Shown here piece after piece: positions 1-8,423 of a DNA stretch of 8,423 nt (position 1 is the first letter of the stretch; each line of letters begins with the position of its first letter). Below the pieces are notes generated by a model that was given only the letters and a program-made list of their open reading frames with translations, searched no databases and was not told the DNA's origin. The stretch spans positions 1 to 8,423 of the forward strand of contig CAZCPB010000201.1 in the NCBI GenBank assembly GCA_964500365.1, given 5' to 3'. The DNA is from CAZCPB01 sp964500365 (GTDB lineage: Bacteria > Planctomycetota > Phycisphaerae > Phycisphaerales > UBA1924). A program made the translations under genes and the position numbers.

Positions 1-2
1 CC

Positions 3-1156
3 GTCGTCGCGGTCGTGATGCTCCTCACCGGCGCCGGGCTCGTGAGCTACTGGATCAAGCAGTCCGAGCCCACCGCCGAGCGCGAGGGGGCCACGCGCCG
101 CTCGGCGGCGCTGGTCGAGACCATCGCGGTCGAGCCCGGCGACTACCGGCCCACGCTCGAGGTCCTGGGCGCCGTCACGGCGGCCCGCGACATCGTCCTG
201 AGCCCCCGCGTGAGCGGCCAGATCGTCGGCGTGGAGGAGCCGTTCGCCCCCGGCGGCATCGTCGAAGCCGGGCAACCGCTTCTCCGCATCGACGGCGCCG
301 ACTACGAGCAGACCCTCGTGGCCCGCGAGAGCGAGATGCGACAGGTCCAGGCCGAGCTCTCGATCGAAGAGGGGCAGCAGCGCGTCGCCCGCCGCGAGTT
401 CGAACTCCTCGGCGAGAACATCGACCCCGCCAACCGCCCCCTCGTGCTCCGCGAGCCCCAGATCGAGTCGCTCCGCGCCAAGCTCCGCGCGGCCGAAGCC
501 GCGCTCGAGAAGGCCCGGCTCGACCTCGAGCGGACCGAGATCCGCGCCCCCTTCGACGCCCAGATCCTCGACCGCTCAGTCGAGCTGGGCTCGCAGGTCG
601 CCGCGGGCGACCGCCTCGCCAGGCTCGTCGGCACCGACGAGTACTGGGTCATTGCGACCGTCCCCCTGAGCGCGATCCGGTGGATCGAGTTCCCGCGCGG
701 GGAAGAGAGTCCCGGCGCGCGCGCAGTCATCCGCCACCCCTCCGCGTGGGGCGACGACGGGCGCCGGGAGGGGCGCGTCGAGCGGTTGATCGGCGAGGTC
801 GACCAGACCACGCGCCTGGCGCGCGTGATCGTCGCGGTCCCCGACCCCCTCGGCGGCGCGGAGCGCCCGTCGCTGGTCCTCGGCTCGATCGTGCAGGTGG
901 AGATCGAGGCCCGCCCCGTCGAGGGCGTCGTCCGCCTCGACCGCGCCTTCGTGCGCCAGGACGACACCGTCTGGGTCATGGAAGAGAACGCGCTGCGGAT
1001 CCGCAAGGTCGCCGTGCTTTTTTCAGATGCCGCGCACGCGTACATAAGCGACGGCCTCCGCCCCGGCGACCGGGTCGTGACGACGAGCCTCGCGACCGTC
1101 GTGGACGGGCTTGAAATCCGGCAGTTGTCCGAGCGCGGCGGCGGAGGGGAGGGGCC

Positions 1157-1160
<4 letters not shown>
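3..1160 (+). CDS. RND efflux periplasmic adaptor subunit (HlyD/MFP family), 5' end cut by window
   Basis: Membrane-fusion protein that links an inner-membrane RND pump to an outer-membrane channel in the periplasm. Counting from the GTG at 15: an N-terminal hydrophobic anchor, a first lipoyl half at about 60-95 (SPRVSGQIVGV then GQPLLRIDGADY), a coiled-coil hairpin rich in Glu, Arg and Ala at about 96-173, the second lipoyl half at about 174-206 (TEIRAPFDAQIL, GSQVAAGDRLARLVG), then beta-barrel and membrane-proximal domains ending near 370. The frame is open to the left edge, and the codons before 15 (VVAVV) continue the hydrophobic anchor, so the true start is probably upstream and the gene is partial. 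Its TGA overlaps the start of the permease gene in ATGA, which implies one operon with translational coupling. The substrate cannot be told from the sequence. Family assignment is secure. Confidence 0.93.
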
Positions 1161-4345
<3,185 letters not shown>

Positions 4346-4348
4346 GCA

Positions 4349-4375
4349 GGCGCGGCGAAGGCGCTTCAACGCGCC
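4349..4375. terminator. Stem-loop between convergent genes, candidate bidirectional terminator
   Basis: The 47-bp gap between the convergent RND permease and the minus-strand membrane protein holds a two-tier hairpin. GGCGCG (4349-4354) pairs with CGCGCC (4370-4375), and inside it GAAG (4357-4360) pairs with CTTC (4364-4367) around a GCG loop, with a 2x2 internal loop between the tiers. It begins three bases after the permease stop. There is no T-run on either side, so it is not a textbook intrinsic terminator; position and symmetry are the main support. Confidence 0.42.
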
Positions 4376-4392
4376 CGGGATCCGTCCGTGCT

Positions 4393-5001
4393 TCAGACGA
4401 CCTGCATGTCCGAGTACCCCTCCTCGGGTCGTTTCTTCGCCAGGCCGAACCAGCAGAGGCAGAAGACCGGCCACAGCAGGCTGATGCCGACGCCGAAGAC
4501 GATGCCGATCCACGCGAAGGGTGAACTGGCCTGCTTGGCCCACGGGTCGGCGGAGTTGGCCGCGGCCCAGGCTTCGACCGCCAACTGGTGCCGCACCGCG
4601 AGCCCGCCGCCGATCATGCCGAGCACGAGCGAGACCCCCGCGTAGACGAGGTGGAGCGTCCGGCCAGCCGGCTTGCGCGACAGGGTCAGGATGCCGGCGA
4701 TCAGCAACAGCACCGGGCCGATCATTCCGACCACCGCCATGATCATCTGCGCGGGGTCGGGCTTCATGACGTCGGGCATCGGTCCCAACTGCTGCTCAGC
4801 CCCCTTGAGCATCTGCGGCATCATCGCCAGGGACGCCACGCCGCACACACTGCACAGGAGCCCGAGCGAGGCCCACACGATGCTGACGATCCCGACCACT
4901 TTCGGCCAGCCCGGCGGCTCGATCAGGCCCAACTCATCGGCGTACTCGGTCGGGGGCGCTTCGCGCCCGGCGCTGTCGTCCTCGTGCGGGTGCTCGGTCA
5001 T
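4393..5001 (-). CDS. Hypothetical four-helix membrane protein
   Basis: I do not recognise a named family. The 202-residue product has an acidic, hydrophilic N-terminus of about 30 residues, then four predicted membrane helices at about 35-60, 86-107, 116-134 and 163-187, and a short charged tail (AKKRPEEGYSDMQVV). A Met/Pro/Gln-rich loop (about 61-85) links helices 1 and 2. Cysteines occur in pairs at 50/53 (CSVC) and 181/183 (CLC), inside helices and so unlikely to be a metal site. The ATG at 5001 is well supported: GGAGG lies at 5013-5009 on the minus strand, seven bases before it. It follows htpX on the same strand after 99 bp, so the two may be co-transcribed, but it may also have its own promoter. 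The architecture resembles generic DUF4190/tetraspanin-like small membrane proteins common in planctomycetes; function unknown. Confidence 0.85.
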   Translation of the reverse strand: MTEHPHEDDSAGREAPPTEYADELGLIEPPGWPKVVGIVSIVWASLGLLCSVCGVASLAMMPQMLKGAEQQLGPMPDVMKPDPAQMIMAVVGMIGPVLLLIAGILTLSRKPAGRTLHLVYAGVSLVLGMIGGGLAVRHQLAVEAWAAANSADPWAKQASSPFAWIGIVFGVGISLLWPVFCLCWFGLAKKRPEEGYSDMQVV

Positions 5002-5027
5002 GCGGGGTCCTCCACGACGTCCGCGCC

Positions 5028-5033
5028 ATCATA
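5028..5033 (-). promoter_or_regulatory. Possible -10 box (TATGAT) upstream of the membrane protein gene
   Basis: TATGAT on the minus strand lies 26 bases before the ATG at 5001, leaving room for a short leader that includes the GGAGG site. It is an AT-rich island in GC-rich DNA. No recognisable -35 hexamer sits 16-18 bases upstream, so the call is weak. The same octamer TATGATGG occurs before the DUF5989 gene (7596-7603). Confidence 0.3.
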
Positions 5034-5100
5034 ACGGGCGGCGTGGGCGCCTGCATCCCGGCGGTTTCGACCCCGATTCGAGCGGGCGCGCCGCGGCGGG

Positions 5101-5952
5101 TCAGCGCTGGGCGCCGATGCTCATCAGCGCGGCGACGCGCTTCTCGGTCGGGGGGTGTGTCGCGAAGAGGTTCATGAGGGAACCACCGGTCAGCGGCTCG
5201 ACGATGAAGAGGTTGTTCATCGCGGGGTTGGGGTTGTGGAGCGGGATGCGCTGCGAGTAGGCCTCGAGCTTGCGGAGCGCGGAGGCCAGGCCGTTGGGTG
5301 TCCCGGCGATCGCGGCGCCGTCGGCGTCGGCCACGTACTCGCGCGAGCGGCTGATGGCGGCCTTGATGATCGCGGCGCCGACGGCGGCGACGATGACGGT
5401 GAGGATGCCGATCAGGGGGTTGCCCTCCCTGCCGCGCCCGCCGCCGAGGTACCACCCCCACTGCGCGAGGAACGCGAGCACGCCGGCGATGGTGGCGGCG
5501 ATGCAGGAGGTCAGGGTGTCGCGGTTCTTGATGTGGGCAAGCTCGTGGGCGAGGACGCCGTCGAGCTCGTGATCATCGAGCAGCCGGATCGCGCCCTCGG
5601 TCACGGCCACCGCGGCGCGCCTGGGGCTGCGCCCGGTCGCGAAGGCGTTAGGGGCCTCGTGCGGGCAGACGTAGACGCGCGGCATGGGGAGGCCGGCCCG
5701 CTGGCGCAGGCGGTCGACGCTGTGGTAGAGCTGGCCGGCGATGCCGGGGTCGTTCGATTCGACCTCGTGGCCGCGCATCGCGGCGATCGCGATCTTGTCG
5801 GAGAAGAACCAGGCGATGACGTTCACGAGGCCGCCGACGACCAGCGCGACGATCATGCCGTTCTGCCCGTAGTAGCTGCCGGCCACCACGAACAGGCCCA
5901 TGAGCCCGCCGAGCAGGAAGACGGTCTTCATGTTGTTGACGAAGGTGTGCAT
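5101..5952 (-). CDS. htpX: Zinc metalloprotease HtpX (peptidase family M48)
   Basis: Membrane-embedded zinc endopeptidase that degrades misfolded or damaged membrane proteins from the cytoplasmic side. 283 residues, near the usual 285-295. Two N-terminal membrane helices (about 10-29 and 33-51) are followed by the catalytic domain with the zinc motif HELAH at 136-140 (catalytic Glu137) in the longer signature HELAHIKNRD. Two hydrophobic segments follow (about 148-168 and 179-199), then SRSREYVADADGA, whose Glu205 is the expected third zinc ligand. The conserved end NLFATHPPTEKRVAAL is intact, so the enzyme looks active. The ATG at 5952 has GGAG seven bases upstream; an ATG eight codons in (MKTVFLL) is a possible alternative. 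A four-helix membrane protein gene follows 99 bp downstream on the same strand; FNR lies 297 bp upstream with repeat DNA between, so htpX probably has its own promoter. Regulation by envelope stress is known for enterobacterial htpX but not shown here. Confidence 0.96.
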   Translation of the reverse strand: MHTFVNNMKTVFLLGGLMGLFVVAGSYYGQNGMIVALVVGGLVNVIAWFFSDKIAIAAMRGHEVESNDPGIAGQLYHSVDRLRQRAGLPMPRVYVCPHEAPNAFATGRSPRRAAVAVTEGAIRLLDDHELDGVLAHELAHIKNRDTLTSCIAATIAGVLAFLAQWGWYLGGGRGREGNPLIGILTVIVAAVGAAIIKAAISRSREYVADADGAAIAGTPNGLASALRKLEAYSQRIPLHNPNPAMNNLFIVEPLTGGSLMNLFATHPPTEKRVAALMSIGAQR

Positions 5953-6124
5953 TCGACCACTCCGGGTGTGCCCCGTTCCGGGAGCAAACGGCGCACCGAT
6001 TCTTCGGACCGGGACACGTCACATTACGGCGGGATCATCGTCAGGTTCGAGCCGCCGGTTGCCGGGGATTCAGGCCGGGGGCGGGTGGCTGCCAATCCGG
6101 CAGGTGGTTCAAGTGATTCGAACA

Positions 6125-6233
6125 GAACGCGGAGTTTCGGAGGACGCGGAGGGACGCGGAGACGATTCGAATTCACTGCTTTCCATTTCCCCCTCGGCGT
6201 TTGTCCGCGTCCTTCGCTCCTCCGCTTTCGTTC
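6125..6233. repeat. Imperfect inverted repeat built of GGACGCGGAG units
   Basis: The 297-bp gap between FNR and htpX holds no gene, but its FNR-proximal part is structured. Two perfect tandem 10-mers, GGACGCGGAG, lie at 6142-6151 and 6152-6161, with a related ACGCGGAG at 6127-6134. The facing arm carries the reverse complement: TCCGCGTCC (6204-6212) and CTCCGC (6220-6225). CGGAGGACGCGGA (6138-6150) pairs with TCCGCGTCCTTCG (6204-6216) with one wobble, and outer GAACG (6125-6129) pairs with CGTTC (6229-6233). A further AGGACGCGGAG occurs at 7893-7903. This looks like a dispersed repeat able to fold on either strand; it also sits just after the FNR stop and could help end its transcript. Confidence 0.6.
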
Positions 6234-6249
6234 TCCTGGCGCGGTCGGA

Positions 6250-7233
6250 TCAATAGACCTCGATGAAGACGCGGCGGGTGGGCCGCACCTGGCGGTGGAT
6301 CATGCGGCGGGTCCAGGCCGCGGGGTCGCCGCACTCGGCATCGAAGCTCAGGAACTGCTCGAGCGCTGGGCCGCGGACGATTGCCGCGAGCTTCTGGAGA
6401 ACGCCGAGCTCCATGCCGGCGATGCCGCAGATGTAGATGAGCGTGCGGGGGCTCTGGAGCAGGTCCTCGAACTCGGGGCGGTCGGTGGTAAAGCGGTCCT
6501 GGGCGTAGAGGGGCCCGGAGCCGTCGGCCTGCTTCTCGCGGCTCACGGCGGTGAAGTAGCGGAAGTTCGCGTGCTTCTTCTGGAGGTCGAGGAGGTCGGC
6601 GTGGTAGAGGAGGTCGCTGGCGTACGCCGCGCCCATGATCAGGGCGATGCGCGACGCGGCGTTGGAGCGGAGCAGGTCGATGATCATGCCGCGGAAGGGC
6701 GCGATGCCCGTGCCGGTCGCGATGAAGATGTAGTCGTGCTCGGCGGGGTTGACGGGGAGGAGGAATCGCTTGCCGCTGGGGCCGGTGAGGGCGACCTGGT
6801 CGCCGGGGTGAAGGTCGCAGAGGTAGTTGCTGGCGACGCCGAGGAAGAGCCTGTGGGTGTCGTGGTGCTCGTCGATGGTGCGCTTGACGGTGGTGGCGAT
6901 GATGGTGCCCGAGCCGTCCTCGCCGCCGCTGGGCGAGGCGCAGGAGTAGAGGCGGAGCTTGTGGGGTATGCCGCGGTCGTTGAGGCCGGGGGGGATGACG
7001 CCGAAGCTCTGGCCCGGGATGATGACGCCGGCGAGGGGCGTTCCGGCGACGTCGATCGCGATGTGGCGCACGAAGGACGCGGCCTTGCCGGCGCGGCCGG
7101 CGGTGCAGCGCTCGGTCGAGACGACGCGCCCGGTGACGGGGCTGACGGGCGTGGCGAGGTGCTGCTTCACGTCCGGCAGGACGGGGCCGGAGGTAGTCCC
7201 CGCGCTGCGCGGCAAGGCTTCGGGTTCGATCAT
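6250..7233 (-). CDS. Plant-type ferredoxin-NADP(+) reductase (FAD/NAD(P)-binding oxidoreductase)
   Basis: FAD enzyme passing electrons between NADPH and ferredoxin or flavodoxin in the cytoplasm. The 327 residues follow the plant/cyanobacterial FNR plan closely: FAD-binding RLYS (94-97), GVASNYLCDLHPGDQV (132-147) matching the GVCSNFLCNLKPG segment of leaf FNR, GPSGKRFLLP (151-160), the pyrophosphate loop GTGTGIAPFR region (ATGTGIAPFR, 172-181), AVSRE (229-233) for the NADP 2'-phosphate, and YICGIAGMELG (267-277). It ends in the Tyr (RVFIEVY) that stacks on the flavin in plant-type FNR. The first 30 residues are a divergent, Pro-rich extension with no phycobilisome linker domain. The ATG at 7233 is the only good start; no clear Shine-Dalgarno precedes it. 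In a probable heterotroph the likely job is balancing NADPH and reduced ferredoxin (inference). Alternatives such as a BoxA- or CysJ-type reductase fit less well because no ferredoxin or flavodoxin domain is fused. Confidence 0.92.
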   Translation of the reverse strand: MIEPEALPRSAGTTSGPVLPDVKQHLATPVSPVTGRVVSTERCTAGRAGKAASFVRHIAIDVAGTPLAGVIIPGQSFGVIPPGLNDRGIPHKLRLYSCASPSGGEDGSGTIIATTVKRTIDEHHDTHRLFLGVASNYLCDLHPGDQVALTGPSGKRFLLPVNPAEHDYIFIATGTGIAPFRGMIIDLLRSNAASRIALIMGAAYASDLLYHADLLDLQKKHANFRYFTAVSREKQADGSGPLYAQDRFTTDRPEFEDLLQSPRTLIYICGIAGMELGVLQKLAAIVRGPALEQFLSFDAECGDPAAWTRRMIHRQVRPTRRVFIEVY

Positions 7234-7285
7234 CGTGGGATTGTCGCGGGGTAAGGGGTAGAGGCAAGGCGGGGGAGGAAGGGTC

Positions 7286-7363
7286 CCGAGTCGGCGAGGA
7301 CTTCCGTGCCTTCTCCCCCGCGCCCCGCGGGGGAGATGTCCGAGTCGGCGAGGACAGAGGGGG
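7286..7363. repeat. Palindromic intergenic repeat element with flanking 16-bp direct repeats
   Basis: In the divergent spacer upstream of FNR. A perfect 11-bp stem, TCTCCCCCGCG (7312-7322) with CGCGGGGGAGA (7326-7336), closes on a CCC loop. It is followed by a smaller hairpin, TGTCC (7337-7341) with GGACA (7352-7356), and GAGGGGG (7357-7363). The 16-mer CCGAGTCGGCGAGGAC occurs at 7286-7301 and again at 7340-7355, flanking the palindrome. No T-run follows on either strand, so it is not an intrinsic terminator. The layout (CTCCCCC...GGGGGAG, TGTC...GACA, GAGGGGG) resembles a dispersed intergenic repeat type I recall from many GC-rich bacteria; its role is unknown. On the minus strand it lies in the putative FNR leader or promoter region. 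Confidence 0.65.
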
Positions 7364-7419
7364 TGCGGTTATCCACCAGTCCTGGGGCACTGTTCCGATC
7401 GTGATTCGCCATGCGACTG

Positions 7420-7493
7420 CCCCAGATGACCCAGATGACCCAGATGAGCCCAGATCAAGGCCTCCTATGTGGGTCCATCTGGGTCATCCGGGG
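7420..7493. repeat. Hairpin repeat of 9-bp CCCAGATGA units facing their reverse complement
   Basis: Three perfect head-to-tail copies of CCCAGATGA lie at 7421-7429, 7430-7438 and 7439-7447, with a degenerate fourth CCCAGATCA at 7449-7457. The facing arm 7467-7493 is the reverse complement (for example CATCTGGGTCATC, 7476-7488). Bases 7420-7445 pair with 7467-7493 with two mismatches (7424/7489, 7443/7469) and one bulged C (7475), giving a stem of about 26 bp around a 21-base loop. The element sits in the spacer between divergent FNR and DUF5989. The unit length of nine keeps one reading frame open through it (repeating QMTQMTQM), so an upstream start for the DUF5989 gene would read through it artificially. 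Confidence 0.75.
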
Positions 7494-7595
7494 TTTGCCG
7501 CGGTGCTTGAATCGAATCCGCTCGAGCAACCGGCGGGCGGTTATCCGGGCGAGTTCCGGAGGCGCGATCGAAGGAGTGCCTGCCGCGTTCCGATC

Positions 7596-7601
7596 TATGA
7601 T
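7596..7601 (+). promoter_or_regulatory. Possible -10 box (TATGAT) upstream of the DUF5989 gene
   Basis: TATGAT lies 55 bases before the ATG at 7657 in otherwise GC-rich spacer DNA, followed by GG as in the copy before the minus-strand membrane protein (TATGATGG, 5026-5033). No convincing -35 hexamer is seen at 16-18 bases upstream. If used, transcription would begin near 7608, after the CCCAGATGA hairpin. Confidence 0.32.
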
Positions 7602-7656
7602 GGTCTCGACCCCGGCCTTCACCCCCCCAGCCCCACTCCCATCCCCGGTGACCACC

Positions 7657-7866
7657 ATGAGCCAGACCGAGCCGAACGACAGCGCCGCCGACTTCGAGCG
7701 TCAGGCCGCGGAGACGGACCCGGGATTCATCGCGGAGATGTGGGGGTTCATCCGCGAGAACAAGAAGTGGTGGGTAACTCCGATCGTGGTGGCGCTGCTG
7801 GCGATCGGCGTGCTGCTGGTGCTGAGCTCGACGGCGGTCGGGCCGTTCATCTACGCGCTGTTCTGA
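7657..7866 (+). CDS. Small DUF5989 family membrane protein
   Basis: A 69-residue protein with a short acidic N-terminus (MSQTEPNDSAADFERQAAET), an amphipathic stretch ending in the family signature FIRENKKWW (31-39), one membrane helix at about 40-59, and the conserved end SSTAVGPFIYALF. The combination of K-K-W-W before the helix and the PFIYxLF terminus is typical of DUF5989, whose function is unknown. Members often sit beside SxtJ-like and carbamoyltransferase genes in polysaccharide or natural product clusters; none is seen here. The same frame stays open upstream to 7411, but that part is hairpin repeat and low-complexity sequence, so I chose the ATG at 7657; ATG 7738 inside the motif would give a 42-residue minimal form. 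The ribosome binding site is weak (GGTGA, 7648-7652). It is divergent from FNR, 423 bp away. Confidence 0.85.
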   Translation: MSQTEPNDSAADFERQAAETDPGFIAEMWGFIRENKKWWVTPIVVALLAIGVLLVLSSTAVGPFIYALF

Positions 7867-8423
7867 TACGGCGGGGATTCAGCGCTGAGCAGAGGACGCG
7901 GAGATGGGCTGCGCCGGATTGTGAGGGGCGGCGCGGTCAGACTTCGACAGCGGTCGCGCGGGGCATTGGCGCGGGGGCGCACGGGCGGTGGTCTGCGCGA
8001 AGGCTGGGATTGGGCGCTCGGCGCGAGCGGTGCTGCGAGAGTCCGATTCGTGGTGCGATTGCTGGCGGGGGTGGGTGGGATCTCGAGGGATGCCCACTTG
8101 GTCGCGTCCCCGAGAGAGGTTCATTGCGGCATCATTTCTGCTGGGCGCGGGAGATGAGGAAGCGTGGCCTGCGTTGACGCTTGGAGCTCGTGGGGAGGGC
8201 TGATCGGCGGTGAGCGCGGGGAGGGGCGCGGGGGATTCGTGAGCGAGGGAGAACGGGTAGGACGTGAAGCCCTCTCCTTCGCGCCCCCATAGGGGGTTAC
8301 TGGCGACACCTCTCCCGCGGGGCGCGCGTAGCACTTGTGCGCGCGGTAGGAACGTAGATCAGGTAGGGGGGGTAACGTCCCGAATCATGCGCACATTTGC
8401 AGAAGCGGCTCCCCCGCGGGAAG
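7867..8423. other. 557-bp stretch without a convincing gene, repeat-like fragments
   Basis: Short open frames exist here on both strands but show Arg/Pro/Ser/Gly-rich translations without family motifs, hydrophobic segments or good ribosome binding sites. Visible pieces are AGGACGCGGAG at 7893-7903 (same unit as the repeat at 6141-6151), a CCCCC-ATA-GGGGG mini-hairpin at 8284-8296, and, read on the minus strand from about 8330 to 8270, GCGGGAGAGGTGTCGCC and GGAGAGGG, which recall the element at 7312-7363. The ATG at 8387 opens a frame to the right edge (MRTFAEAAPPRE) and might begin the next gene, but only 12 codons are visible. Confidence 0.5.

Noticed and set aside
5155..7254. A 699-codon plus-strand frame opposite htpX and FNR
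   Set aside because: It spans two real minus-strand genes and a repeat-filled spacer, and its Gly/Ala/Asp/Glu/Val-rich translation has no recognisable motif.
7312..7336. Intrinsic terminator
   Set aside because: The stem is perfect but no T-run follows on either strand, and it lies upstream of both divergent genes.
7369..7377. TTATCCACC, one mismatch from a DnaA box
   Set aside because: A single site with no cluster, AT-rich region or origin-linked genes nearby.
7421..7493. CRISPR-like short repeats
   Set aside because: Units are contiguous 9-mers with no spacers and no cas genes; the structure is a hairpin.
7411..7656. N-terminal extension of the DUF5989 protein to 151 residues
   Set aside because: The added part translates the CCCAGATGA hairpin (QMTQMTQM) and low-complexity sequence; family members are short and the ATG at 7657 fits their length.
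7879..8334. Minus-strand 151-codon frame downstream of the DUF5989 gene
   Set aside because: Pro/Ser/Arg/Ala-rich, no motif or ribosome binding site; parts are repeat-like intergenic sequence.

Overview
The window is a very GC-rich stretch with strong G/C preference at third codon positions. It carries six recognisable protein genes, no RNA genes, and an unusual amount of repeat-built intergenic DNA. The mix of a plant-type ferredoxin-NADP reductase, a small DUF5989 membrane protein, HtpX and an RND pump, with repeat-rich spacers, suggests a planctomycete, perhaps of the Phycisphaerae. That placement is an inference from gene content and style; no marker gene is present to prove it.

Layout. 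Positions 3-4345 (+) hold the end of an efflux operon: a periplasmic adaptor (MFP/HlyD type, cut by the left window edge) whose stop overlaps the start of a full-length RND permease by four bases. No outer-membrane TolC-type gene is visible; it may lie upstream. The permease converges on a minus-strand gene across 47 bp that contain a two-tier stem-loop (4349-4375), a candidate shared terminator.

The minus strand then carries, in transcription order, a plant-type FNR (7233-6250), the zinc metalloprotease HtpX (5952-5101) and an unidentified four-helix membrane protein (5001-4393). The 297-bp gap between FNR and htpX contains an imperfect inverted repeat built of 10-bp GGACGCGGAG units. The 99-bp gap between htpX and the membrane protein has its own good ribosome binding site and a possible -10 box.

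FNR is divergent from a 69-residue DUF5989 protein gene (7657-7866, +). The 423-bp spacer between them contains two further structured repeats: a perfect 11-bp palindrome inside a larger repeat element flanked by 16-bp direct repeats (7286-7363), and a hairpin of 9-bp CCCAGATGA tandem units facing their own reverse complement (7420-7493). The last 557 bp hold no convincing gene and some repeat-like fragments.

Functionally the window combines envelope export (RND pump), membrane protein quality control (HtpX), redox supply (FNR) and two small membrane proteins of unknown role. I see no evidence of a new multi-gene system. The best candidates for something undescribed are the intergenic repeats, two of which share one design: short tandem units on one arm and their reverse complement on the other.
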